Notes under the pieces: model-generated
Databases searched by the model: none
What the model saw: the letters and a program-made list of their open reading frames with translations, nothing else
Told to the model about the DNA's origin: nothing
Assembly (NCBI RefSeq): GCF_030994125.1
Contig: NZ_CP099918.1
Coordinates: forward strand, 682,001 to 746,000
Reading direction: 5' to 3'
DNA length: 64,000 nucleotides
Origin: Pseudoalteromonas xiamenensis
GTDB lineage: Bacteria; Pseudomonadota; Gammaproteobacteria; Enterobacterales; Alteromonadaceae
Program-made: the position numbers and the translations under genes
Shown: piece by piece, positions 18,166 through 26,388 of the stretch
How positions within the stretch are numbered: position 1 is the stretch's first letter
Layout: each line of letters opens with the position of its first letter

Positions 18166-20534
18166 TTCTTATACTCCGAAAGACTAACTGGGCGGCTTTT
18201 TTGCTCACTGCCCCATGTTTTGTTCGCTGTATTACCCATCACGAAGTGCAATGTACCGCCTGACATAATGTCTTGATGTGTAATGTAGCTACGAGACAAC
18301 GCCTTCCCATTTAGAGACACTTGTTGGATGTATTTATTCTCGTCATTCAGGCCTTGAGCAATCATGTTGAACGTTTTACCGTTAGGCAGTTTGAGTTCTG
18401 CGCGGTTAATCTGTGGCGCGCCGATCGCGTAGCTCAAATCACCCGGTGCAACAGGGTAAAATCCGAGTGCTGAAAAGATATACCATGCTGACATTTGTCC
18501 AACGTCGTCATTCCCTGCGAGACCATCTGGTTTATCTGAATTGAGAGTATCCATTATTTGACGAATACGTTCTTGCGTACGCCAAGGTTTCCCTGCGTAG
18601 TTATAGAGATAGGCAATATGATGGCTTGGTTCATTACCGTGTGCATAGTTCCCTATCAAACCTGCAATATCTTCGTGTTCCTTGATCATTTCCGCTGAAA
18701 GGTGGGTGTCAAAGAGCGCATCTAGACGCGCTTCAAATTTCGTATCGCCTCCAATCAAATCGATGAGTCCTGCAACGTCATGAGGAACGTAAAAGCTATA
18801 CTGTTTGGCGTTTCCTTCTGTATACGACCCCATGTATTTTGCTTCCATTGGATTAAAATCTGGTTCCCATTCACCTTTACTATCTCGCCCACGCATATAG
18901 CCGGTTTGTTTGTCATAAACGTTTCTATAATTGAATGCTCTTGAATAGTAAGTTTCTGCTTCTTTTTGCTTGCCCATCACCTCGAACATTCTTGCAATTG
19001 CAAAATCATCATAAGCGTATTCCAGCGTCATCGAAACGGACTCTGGCAATACGTCTCGAGGCACGTAGCCGTAATTTAAGTACTCGGGAATGGCGTCGTA
19101 AACTGGGTTGTTCGATGTATTCAAAATGGCTTCGACAGCTAAATCCACATCGTAATTACGAATACCTTTTAAATAGGCATCTGCAATAACTGATACCGCA
19201 TGGTAGCCTATCATTGTCCATGTTTCATGACCGTGAAATGACCACACAGGTAACATTTTTTCGTAACTTTGCTGGTAGTGAACGAGCATAGATTGGATCA
19301 TGCCAGACACGCGATCTGGGTCTACATACGTCAAAAGAGGGTGAAGTGCTCGATACGTGTCCCAAAGAGAGAACAGAGTATAGTGCTCAAAGTGTTTGCC
19401 ATCGTGAATTTCACCATCAACTCCGAGATATTGACCGTTAACATCTTGATATAAACTTGGTGCTTGAAGTGCATGATAGAGAGCGGTGTAAAACTGACGT
19501 TTTTGGACGTTTGATCCCTCTACATTTACTTTATTTAAATAACTCAGCCACTGTGTTTCTGCAGCCGCGCGAACTTTATCAAAGTCCCAATGTGGTATTT
19601 CAGCAGTCAAATTTTCAAGCGCATTTTTGCGACTCACTGCAGAGAGCGCAACTTTCACAAGTAAAGGTTCTTTATCTAACTCGTTAAATGACGCAACGGC
19701 TTTTAATGCTTTGCCCGATGCTTTTTTCACAGCCTTGTTTTCGATAGTGCTATGTTTACTCGTGCCGAGACATCCCATACAGCGGTAACGCATGTTATCT
19801 TCATTGATAAATTCTAAACTTTGAATTGGTTTTGAAAAGGTAATTGCAAAGTACATTGGACGATTCTCAGCCCATCCATTTGTGGAACGATAAGCAACTA
19901 ACGTATTTGCGTCTATCTGGCGAATATCACTCCACAATACTTTATTTTTAAAATTGTAGATCGCCGCCGTTAAGTCGAACAATACGTGCCCTTCTTTTTG
20001 CCCTTTGAAATCGTAACGATGCATTCCTACACGAGGGGATGACGTAAGTTCAACATTAACGTTGTAATCCAACAGCTCAACTTGATAGTAGCCAGGTGAA
20101 GCGGATTCTTTTTCATGTGAGAATCGAGAACGATAACCGGAGTCCGGATCTTCTTTTGTTCCAGCTGACGTTTTAACTTCCCCGGTAATTGGGATCATCA
20201 ACAGGTCCCCAAGATCTGAATGGCCGGTTCCTGAAAAATGAGTATGTGAAAATCCAGTAATAGTATTATCGTCGTAATGATAGCCAGCGCACCGTTTGTA
20301 AATCTCAGGTTGTGGACTTTGTCCACGCATCGGATTGTCCGTGTCTGGACTCAACTGAACCATTCCAAAGGGTACAACGGCGCCAGGAAACAAATGCCCA
20401 TCCCCACCCGTTCCAATAAACGGATCTACATAGTCGAGGTTAGTTTTGCTCAAATTGGCGCTTTTTACCGCTACGCTAAATAAGACACTCGTTAGCCCAC
20501 AAATTAGGGTTAAAAGCACAGCTGAACGTTTCAT
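18162..20534 (-). CDS. GH92 alpha-mannosidase, secreted
   Basis: Exo-acting alpha-mannosidase of 790 residues, usual for GH92. Signal peptide 1-26 (ending VKSAN). N-terminal domain with YVDPFIGTGGDGHLFPGA, PFGMVQLSPDT and GFSHTHFSGTGHSDLGD. The catalytic (alpha/alpha)6 domain carries the hallmark GQMSAWYIFSALGFYPVAPG at about 675-695. GH92 enzymes remove mannose from N-glycans and yeast mannan, calcium-dependently; most cleave alpha-1,2 links. No lipobox is seen, so the protein is periplasmic or exported. AAGGA precedes the ATG by 7 bases. A promoter and operator-like palindrome lie upstream, and the same palindrome sits in front of the mannose uptake genes. Confidence 0.94.
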   Translation of the reverse strand: MKRSAVLLTLICGLTSVLFSVAVKSANLSKTNLDYVDPFIGTGGDGHLFPGAVVPFGMVQLSPDTDNPMRGQSPQPEIYKRCAGYHYDDNTITGFSHTHFSGTGHSDLGDLLMIPITGEVKTSAGTKEDPDSGYRSRFSHEKESASPGYYQVELLDYNVNVELTSSPRVGMHRYDFKGQKEGHVLFDLTAAIYNFKNKVLWSDIRQIDANTLVAYRSTNGWAENRPMYFAITFSKPIQSLEFINEDNMRYRCMGCLGTSKHSTIENKAVKKASGKALKAVASFNELDKEPLLVKVALSAVSRKNALENLTAEIPHWDFDKVRAAAETQWLSYLNKVNVEGSNVQKRQFYTALYHALQAPSLYQDVNGQYLGVDGEIHDGKHFEHYTLFSLWDTYRALHPLLTYVDPDRVSGMIQSMLVHYQQSYEKMLPVWSFHGHETWTMIGYHAVSVIADAYLKGIRNYDVDLAVEAILNTSNNPVYDAIPEYLNYGYVPRDVLPESVSMTLEYAYDDFAIARMFEVMGKQKEAETYYSRAFNYRNVYDKQTGYMRGRDSKGEWEPDFNPMEAKYMGSYTEGNAKQYSFYVPHDVAGLIDLIGGDTKFEARLDALFDTHLSAEMIKEHEDIAGLIGNYAHGNEPSHHIAYLYNYAGKPWRTQERIRQIMDTLNSDKPDGLAGNDDVGQMSAWYIFSALGFYPVAPGDLSYAIGAPQINRAELKLPNGKTFNMIAQGLNDENKYIQQVSLNGKALSRSYITHQDIMSGGTLHFVMGNTANKTWGSEQKSRPVSLSEYKK

Positions 20535-20554
20535 TCTCGTTCCTTTAATTATTG

Positions 20555-20606
20555 TTGGATCGTTCCAGTTTAATTTATCATATACCTAGGATGAATACGT
20601 ATTCAA
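20555..20606 (-). promoter_or_regulatory. GH92 promoter with two operator-like palindromes
   Basis: On the minus strand TTGAAT (20606-20601) and TATGAT (20582-20577) are 18 bases apart and would start transcription near 20570. TTGGATCGTTCCAG (20555-20568) covers roughly +3 to +16; it is almost identical to the palindrome at 22144-22157. A second perfect palindrome TGAATACGTATTCA (20592-20605) overlaps the -35. Both have the central CG typical of LacI-family operators. No LacI-type gene is in the window. The sequences are directly seen; the regulator class is inferred. Confidence 0.55.
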
Positions 20607-20646
20607 TACCTATTCGACGAATTGCAGTTAATAAATTAGTAACAAT

Positions 20647-20674
20647 GTGCATTCAAAGATGTGCATTCAAAGAA
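20647..20674. repeat. Tandem duplication, 14 bp x 2
   Basis: GTGCATTCAAAGAT is followed directly by a copy differing only in the last base, between the GH92 promoter and the transporter terminator. Probably a slippage duplication; no role is apparent. Confidence 0.6.
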
Positions 20675-20682
20675 TACAAATG

Positions 20683-20710
20683 AAAAAAGGTATGGGGAGC
20701 CATACCTTTT
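20683..20710 (-). terminator. Terminator of the MFS transporter gene
   Basis: AAAAGGTATGG and CCATACCTTTT form an 11-pair stem with a GGAG loop. The minus strand ends in a T-run (20683-20688 as A on plus). It lies about 90 bases past the transporter stop. Confidence 0.8.
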
Positions 20711-20798
20711 GAGCAGAGATGATTACATTCTGTAAGGGTCTTCAAACATCCAGCGTTATTGGCTGTTCAAACTTAAATCACGCGTTATTTGCCGAGAG

Positions 20799-22076
20799 TT
20801 ATTTAAGTCCTACTTTTTCATGCCAGACAGAATGCAGTTTGACGTAACTCTTTGCGTACCAAGCTATATAAACATAACAAATAAGTGGAATAACAAATGA
20901 TAGCTGAATACCGGCCGAATCCGCTATAACACCTTGAAGTAACGGCACAAGTGCTCCACCTACAATAGCTAAACATAACCAACCAGAGCCTTTACTGGTG
21001 AGTGAGCCCAAGCCATCAATCGCAATTGAGAATATAGTTGGGAACATAATTGAGTTGAATAGACCGATTGCAAGAACACTGTACATCGCAATATTCCCAC
21101 TCGTATTCATTGTGATAATAAGGAGTGCAATAATGCAAATAGCGTTAAACAACAAAGCATTAGATGGAAGCACTTTTTGTAAAGCGGCTGATCCAATAAA
21201 ACGACCAACCATTGCACCGCCCCAGTAATAGGCAATGAGTTTGGCTGCTGCATGCTCTTCTAGCCCGGCGATGTTTGCTTGACCAAAGTAATTGACTAAG
21301 AAACTACCTATTGCCACTTCCCCGCCAACGTAGCAAAAGATTGCTGCTACACCGAACATCAAATGCGGCGCTTCCGTTAATGTATGTCCTTTAGCAACGC
21401 AATCCTGTTCTTCAGAATGTGCGGCAATTGTGGGTAATTTTAAAAAAGCAAATACGACCGCAATAGTGAGCAACGCGGCAGCGAGCATCAAATAGGGTAC
21501 TTTTACGTTGTCAGCCGTGCCTGCATCTGCAGCTAGAGTGCCTGCTGCACCAAACAGCAACATCGCTCCAACGTAAGGACCAATAGTCGTGCCCAAAGAG
21601 TTAAGTGCTTGGGCAAGGTTAAGTCGACTAGACGCTGTTTTAGCCGGACCTAACGCCGCAACGTATGGATTTGCGGACACTTGCAAAATGGTAATACCCG
21701 AAGCTAGTACAAATAACGCGCCCAAAAATAGCCAAAACTCGTGAACAACAACGGCAGGGTAAAAGAGTAAACAGCCTGCTGATGCGATGAGCAAACCGCT
21801 TAACACACCATTTTTATAGCCAAATTTTTTAACGAGTGCGCCAGCTGGCAAAGAAATAACAAAGTATGCACTGAAAAAGCAGAATTGAATCATCATTGCT
21901 TCAGTATAACTTAGGTCAAAAACGCCTTTTAAACGCGGGATCAAAACGTCATTAAGCACCGTTATGAAACCCCACAAGAAAAATAGAGTTGTCATTGCTG
22001 CTAACGGTAATGCGTAATTTTTATTCTCGTCATTACTCGCCGCAACATAAGTTTGATTGGTGTTTATCTCACTCAC
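20799..22076 (-). CDS. FucP/GluP-family MFS sugar transporter (probable mannose permease)
   Basis: Inner-membrane proton-sugar symporter of 425 residues with 12 predicted membrane helices. The N-terminal LPLAAMTTLFFLWGFITVLND and the GITILQVSANPYVAALGP block are the signatures of the fucose/glucose-galactose porter family. The frame extends to a TTG at 22094, but GGAG lies seven bases before the GTG at 22074-22076, giving MSEINTNQTY…, the better start. It is transcribed away from the isomerase-kinase operon, from a shared intergenic region with the mannose-type palindrome. Mannose as substrate is inferred from neighbours; fructose or glucose are alternatives. Confidence 0.88.
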   Translation of the reverse strand: MSEINTNQTYVAASNDENKNYALPLAAMTTLFFLWGFITVLNDVLIPRLKGVFDLSYTEAMMIQFCFFSAYFVISLPAGALVKKFGYKNGVLSGLLIASAGCLLFYPAVVVHEFWLFLGALFVLASGITILQVSANPYVAALGPAKTASSRLNLAQALNSLGTTIGPYVGAMLLFGAAGTLAADAGTADNVKVPYLMLAAALLTIAVVFAFLKLPTIAAHSEEQDCVAKGHTLTEAPHLMFGVAAIFCYVGGEVAIGSFLVNYFGQANIAGLEEHAAAKLIAYYWGGAMVGRFIGSAALQKVLPSNALLFNAICIIALLIITMNTSGNIAMYSVLAIGLFNSIMFPTIFSIAIDGLGSLTSKGSGWLCLAIVGGALVPLLQGVIADSAGIQLSFVIPLICYVYIAWYAKSYVKLHSVWHEKVGLK

Positions 22077-22128
22077 TTGTTGTCTCCAGATCAAGGGATT
22101 TTTCGATTCTACACATTGTTACAAGAAA

Positions 22129-22180
22129 ATCACAAATGTTTTATTGGACCGTTCCAAATGACACTCAAACGTTCTATAGT
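22129..22180. promoter_or_regulatory. Divergent promoters sharing one palindromic operator
   Basis: The perfect palindrome TTGGACCGTTCCAA (22144-22157) lies between the transporter (minus) and isomerase (plus) genes. Its right half, TTCCAA at 22152-22157, is a weak -35 spaced 17 bases from TATAGT (22175-22180) for the plus strand. Read on the minus strand the same bases, TTGGAA, are a -35 spaced 17 from TGTGAT (22134-22129). One bound repressor would therefore cover both -35 boxes. The palindrome matches that at the GH92 promoter at 12 of 14 positions. Confidence 0.55.
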
Positions 22181-22208
22181 ACTACTAAATAAAAACTAGG
22201 ATTTTTAT

Positions 22209-23402
22209 ATGTCACCAAATTTTAGAAGTTCAGAATTTTTAAACCAACATATCGATTCGATTTATGCGTTTTATCGTCATCGAGCAGTTGATGAAAATGG
22301 TGGTTTTTTTCACTATTTTAAAGACGATGGCTCTGTATATGAAAAAAATACACGTCACCTTGTCTCAAGTACGCGTTTTGTTTTTAATTACGCAATGCGC
22401 TATCTCCATACAGCCGAGCAAAAAGACTTAGAACTTGTGATACATGGCCTCGCTTTTTTGGAAAATGTTCACAAGCAACCGTCGGGTGGCTACGCATGGT
22501 TAATAGAAGGCAATACCGTACTCGATGGCACAAATCACTGTTATGGTCTTGCATTTGTACTGCTTGCAAATGCAATAGCTTTGAAAGCTGGTGTTACATC
22601 TGCAAAATGTACAATCGAGCGGGTTTGGACGCTATTGGAGGACAAATACTTCGAACCTAAGTACCAACTTTATTTAGACGAATACAATGATGACTTTAGT
22701 ATCGCGGGCAGCTATCGAGGGCAGAATGCCAACATGCACATGTGTGAAGCGCTTCTTATGGTGTTTGAAGCAACTAGTGACCAAAAGTACCTAGAGCGAG
22801 CCTATTCATTGGCCGACAGAATGATAAATAAGCAAGCGTCGCCTAAGAACGGACTGGTTTGGGAACATTATAATCGCGATTGGGAAATAGACTGGGATTA
22901 CAATAAATCAGATCCTAAACACCTGTTTCGTCCCTGGGGTTTTCAGCCTGGACATCAAACAGAGTGGTCTAAACTATTACTTATCTTAAATAGACATAAA
23001 CCTATGCCATGGTTAGTCGACCAGGCTAGAACCTTGTTTGATACTGCACTTAAATATGCCTGGGATGACGAACACAAAGGTATCGTCTATGGTTTTGACC
23101 CTACATATCAAGTGTGCGATGGTGACAAATACTTTTGGGTCCAAGCAGAAAGTTTTGCAGCAGCAGCATTGCTCGCATTAGAAACTAACGATCCGAAATA
23201 CTGGGATTGGTATGATAAAATCTGGGAATATAGTTGGGCATTCATGATAGACCACACACATGGTGCTTGGTATCGTGTTTTATCTCAACAGAATAGCGCT
23301 TATAGCGACGAGAAAAGTCCTGCCGGTAAAACAGATTATCATACCATGGGGGCGTGTTACGAAGTTTTAAGAGCATATCAACTAAAAGGATCAACTTCAT
23401 GA
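22209..23402 (+). CDS. AGE-family sugar isomerase (probable D-mannose isomerase)
   Basis: Protein of 397 residues of the N-acylglucosamine 2-epimerase / mannose isomerase superfamily, an (alpha/alpha)6 barrel. Visible family blocks are GGFFHYFKDDGSVYEKN, TRFVFNYAMRY, NMHMCEALLMVFEAT, the PGHQTEWSKLLL active-site His region and the late KTDYHTMGACYEV. The combination with a fructokinase gene overlapping by ATGA favours isomerisation of mannose to fructose (YihS/ManI type) rather than N-acylglucosamine epimerisation. The operator upstream is shared with the transporter and matches the mannosidase operator. Confidence 0.87.
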   Translation: MSPNFRSSEFLNQHIDSIYAFYRHRAVDENGGFFHYFKDDGSVYEKNTRHLVSSTRFVFNYAMRYLHTAEQKDLELVIHGLAFLENVHKQPSGGYAWLIEGNTVLDGTNHCYGLAFVLLANAIALKAGVTSAKCTIERVWTLLEDKYFEPKYQLYLDEYNDDFSIAGSYRGQNANMHMCEALLMVFEATSDQKYLERAYSLADRMINKQASPKNGLVWEHYNRDWEIDWDYNKSDPKHLFRPWGFQPGHQTEWSKLLLILNRHKPMPWLVDQARTLFDTALKYAWDDEHKGIVYGFDPTYQVCDGDKYFWVQAESFAAAALLALETNDPKYWDWYDKIWEYSWAFMIDHTHGAWYRVLSQQNSAYSDEKSPAGKTDYHTMGACYEVLRAYQLKGSTS

Positions 23403-24355
23403 GTTTAGTTTGCTTTGGCGAAGTATTGATCGATTTTCTGTCCGACGGAAAAACGCCCGAATCATTTACGAAATACGCAGGGGGTGCGCCTGCCAATGTT
23501 GCCGTTGCTGCATCGAACTTAGGTGTAAAAAGTGCTTTTTGTGGTATGGTTGGCGATGATATGTTCGGGCGCTTTCTGCTCGATGAGCTTGAGCGTTTCG
23601 GTGTAGATACGCAGTATTGTAAAATAACTAAAGATGCAAAAACGGCGTTAGCGTTTGTTTCACTTGACCCACAAGGCGAGAGGAGCTTCAGTTTTTATCG
23701 CCCACCCGCAGCTGACCTACTTTTCAACTCTTCCGATTTCGAAAGTCGTATGTTCAAAGAAGCTGACATTCTCCACGTTTGTAGTAACAGTCTAACGGAA
23801 CAACGCATATATAAAACAACCATTCATGCTCTCACGCAGGCGAAGGAACATGGTGCGGTCGTCAGTTTTGATCTGAACCTACGCGAGAATTTATGGGTTT
23901 CGACACGGTATCTTACTGAACGTATATGGCATGTGATAACGCTGAGCGATATCCTGAAGTTATCGAAAGAAGAACTCGAGTACTTGAATGAAAAAAGCCA
24001 CATTAACCTCGGGACAGAACACACAATATCTCAACTCCTCTCCAAGGGTGTAAAATTACTCATCATTACTGACGGCGTTAACCCTGTTCGCTTTTATACA
24101 AGTAAAGGACTTTCAGGAGAGGTTTTAACGCCCAAGGTTACCGCCATTGACACAACCGCTGCCGGTGATGCTTTTGTTGGTGGTATGCTCACCTATTTGG
24201 ATAAGCAACTTTCGCTAACTGACATTGGATTTGTGGCTAATAATATAAGCGAGATAAATAAAATGCTTGAGTTTGCGGTTCGCTGCGGAGCTTTTGCTGT
24301 TACAAAAAAAGGCGCTTTCTCCGCCTTACCTACACAGCAGGACATTTCAACTTAG
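23399..24355 (+). CDS. PfkB-family fructokinase
   Basis: Sugar kinase of 318 residues. MSLVCFGEVLIDFLSDG opens the fold; YAGGAPANVAVAASNLG is the substrate-binding PfkB signature 1. The C-terminal IDTTAAGDAFVGGML (about 250-264) holds the catalytic Asp and the ATP anion hole, with Ala replacing the usual Gly in DTTGAGD. The frame extends to 23354, but ATG 23399 overlaps the isomerase stop as ATGA and starts exactly at the family N-terminus. Expected product is fructose-6-phosphate, completing the mannose route. A hairpin (24360-24382) without a T-run follows. Confidence 0.9.
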   Translation: MSLVCFGEVLIDFLSDGKTPESFTKYAGGAPANVAVAASNLGVKSAFCGMVGDDMFGRFLLDELERFGVDTQYCKITKDAKTALAFVSLDPQGERSFSFYRPPAADLLFNSSDFESRMFKEADILHVCSNSLTEQRIYKTTIHALTQAKEHGAVVSFDLNLRENLWVSTRYLTERIWHVITLSDILKLSKEELEYLNEKSHINLGTEHTISQLLSKGVKLLIITDGVNPVRFYTSKGLSGEVLTPKVTAIDTTAAGDAFVGGMLTYLDKQLSLTDIGFVANNISEINKMLEFAVRCGAFAVTKKGAFSALPTQQDIST

Positions 24356-24359
24356 ATCT

Positions 24360-24382
24360 GAGGTAGGGCCATCGCCCTCCTC
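24360..24382 (+). repeat. Hairpin after the fructokinase gene
   Basis: GAGG(T)AGGGC and GCCCTCCTC form a stem with a CATC loop, five bases beyond the stop codon. It is a probable transcript end although no T-run follows. The remaining gap to 24628 is AT-rich and holds a 12-bp palindrome CATCAATTGATG at 24468-24479; no gene is seen there. Confidence 0.45.
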
Positions 24383-24628
24383 TATACAGCTTAATGCATT
24401 TTACTCTTCCTCAATTCAAATCCAATTAAACGCGACAAACTAGTGGTTTTGACAAGGTTGAAAATGACATCAATTGATGATTTAGATTAGATATAAAATC
24501 AGCGCGTTATGCCCTAATTTTGTAACCAAGTTGAAAAATGAAATAGAGCAAAAAAAATCAGTTCGTTGTTTGTCTTTCTATGATTTAAGATTTAATATAG
24601 GTACAACAATTGTACAAGGACATACACA

Positions 24629-26365
24629 TTGAAAACTCTAAATCTTATAATCGCTCAAGTTTTATTATTCTTTTTCGTTCACTCGCAATCGTCTTTAGCC
24701 GATACTGTAAGCCTAGTCGATAAAATCAACAAAGCTACTGCATCTAGCACAAACGCAGATATCATAAAGTTCAATGGAGAACTTTTTGTTAATGTCGAGC
24801 AAGGACTTTCACTTTACAATGAAAGTACCGATCGGATAGAAGTTATAAAAGATGCACAGACCCACGTTTCTATAACAACACCTTCACGATTCTACGCCCA
24901 TGATTCAAATTTATATTTTTTAAACATTGCTGATGATAAAATAGTTGTTAGAGCATTTAATGAAGCTGAAAAATCAGCGGTTATAATTACTTCTCTAACC
25001 TTTGAAAATACTTGGATTGAAACCTTAGAAATTGAGGATGTTAAATTCATTGGTAATAAACTTTTTATTTCAACCTGGTTAGACGATGGTGAAAATTCAG
25101 TTTATTATTTTATTCACGAAGTAGATTTGCAAAATGGTTCAAGCAAAATACTGCCTTTAGAAAGTGGCTACTTCAAACAGTCGGGCCTTTTCGTAGTACA
25201 AGATACGTTATATTTTACTGCACGCTCAGCAATTAACAACAGTTCAAAGATTTACAGCTACACCTTAAATTCGCCAAAAGCAATTGAACTCAAATCATTT
25301 CAAAATAGCGCCAACATTCTAGCTTCGAATGAAAATTCAATCGTATTTGAAACACAAAATTTGGATGGATTAGACAAAAAGATCTATAGATACAATAACG
25401 ATACTGAAATTTCAGAATTGATATTTTATTCAAATGGAATTTACCAACCATCCTCTGTATTGTTGACTAATGATTTTTTCTATTACTTTTCAAAACATGA
25501 GGAAAGTGCACCAGAACTTTTTGCATATGACTTTGCTAAAAAACGTTCCTCCAAATTAACAAGCTTTGGCGTAACAGAAAGTGAAAACAAATTATTTCCA
25601 TGGAGTGATGTGGAAATAAAGCTCGTCAACAACTCTCTTTACTTCACATATGGATTCAAGCTGCATAATTATGGTTTTAGAAAAGTATACAATTTAAATC
25701 TTCTTGATAACTCAATTTATGAGATTGAGCCATACTCAAATTCAGGAACCAATGACGTAAGTAAAATTTATTCGGCTGATAACTCTTTATATGCTCTAGT
25801 TTCAGACGGAAAGTTAGGTAAAGAATGGTTTAAGTTTGATAATAATCATAAAAAACTGGTTAGTGTAAAAGATTTTAATATTGCATATGAAGCAACAGCA
25901 CCTAAATGTTATTCGTTACATGGCGATGTTACGTATTTTATAGCAAGCAACAACAACCTATTCAAAGAAGATAGCTCTTCTGCCATTTACAAGTATTCCG
26001 GAGAAAATGCAAGCTTGGTTTTCGACCTAAATAAAGAGATTTTCAGAGGAATCATTTCCGGTTGCCCAGTATACATCGATGACAATGCGTACTTTTTTTA
26101 TAAGACAACTCCAGATTCATACGCGGTAAGTTTGGCAAGCTTTAGTTTGAAGGACTTCAAGTTTTCTAAAATTCAACTAGATAACTTCTTAGAGCCAAAT
26201 TCAAATGATGAAATTTTAAAACACTTGAATAAGCTATATTATATTTCAAAAGAAGGCATCTACCTTTATCAGAATGGACTAAAAAAATATCACAAGATTA
26301 TAAAAAAATCTGGAAAGCTGCATCTTCTGCTGAAAAACTATTTTTCTTTTCTGAAAACAAATTAA
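24629..26365 (+). CDS. Secreted repeat protein, 5' part of a frameshifted gene
   Basis: ORF of 578 codons with signal peptide MKTLNLIIAQVLLFFFVHSQSSLA. The mature part has repeated short strands such as NLYFLNIADDK, LYFTARSAI, NSLYFTYGF and LYYISKEGIYLY, suggesting a beta-propeller-like fold. DNA here is clearly more AT-rich than the neighbours. The last 27 codons (from about 26285) are basic and unlike the rest, whereas the adjacent frame, entered by -1, continues sensibly with ITQ-type strands (KKIWKAASSAEKLFFFSE) into the next ORF. The switch lies at A7 runs 26281-26287 or 26302-26308. I therefore read this and the 26389-27954 ORF as one gene of about 1,100 codons. Confidence 0.75.
   Translation: MKTLNLIIAQVLLFFFVHSQSSLADTVSLVDKINKATASSTNADIIKFNGELFVNVEQGLSLYNESTDRIEVIKDAQTHVSITTPSRFYAHDSNLYFLNIADDKIVVRAFNEAEKSAVIITSLTFENTWIETLEIEDVKFIGNKLFISTWLDDGENSVYYFIHEVDLQNGSSKILPLESGYFKQSGLFVVQDTLYFTARSAINNSSKIYSYTLNSPKAIELKSFQNSANILASNENSIVFETQNLDGLDKKIYRYNNDTEISELIFYSNGIYQPSSVLLTNDFFYYFSKHEESAPELFAYDFAKKRSSKLTSFGVTESENKLFPWSDVEIKLVNNSLYFTYGFKLHNYGFRKVYNLNLLDNSIYEIEPYSNSGTNDVSKIYSADNSLYALVSDGKLGKEWFKFDNNHKKLVSVKDFNIAYEATAPKCYSLHGDVTYFIASNNNLFKEDSSSAIYKYSGENASLVFDLNKEIFRGIISGCPVYIDDNAYFFYKTTPDSYAVSLASFSLKDFKFSKIQLDNFLEPNSNDEILKHLNKLYYISKEGIYLYQNGLKKYHKIIKKSGKLHLLLKNYFSFLKTN
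26281..26308 (+). other. Frameshift site: two A7 runs
   Basis: CTA AAA AAA (26279-26287) and ATA AAA AAA (26300-26308) are both in the upstream reading frame. One extra A in either run restores a continuous frame to 27954. Both also fit the X-XXY-YYZ pattern on which ribosomes can slip back one base. Indel, base-calling error and recoding cannot be told apart from this sequence. Confidence 0.6.
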
Positions 26366-26388
26366 TTACTCTAGACAAACAAGGCAGT

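Noticed and set aside
26281..26308. Programmed -1 frameshift at A-AAA-AAA as the sole explanation
   Set aside because: The phase fits, but two consecutive A7 runs and similar breaks elsewhere favour an indel or base-calling problem; kept as an open alternative only.
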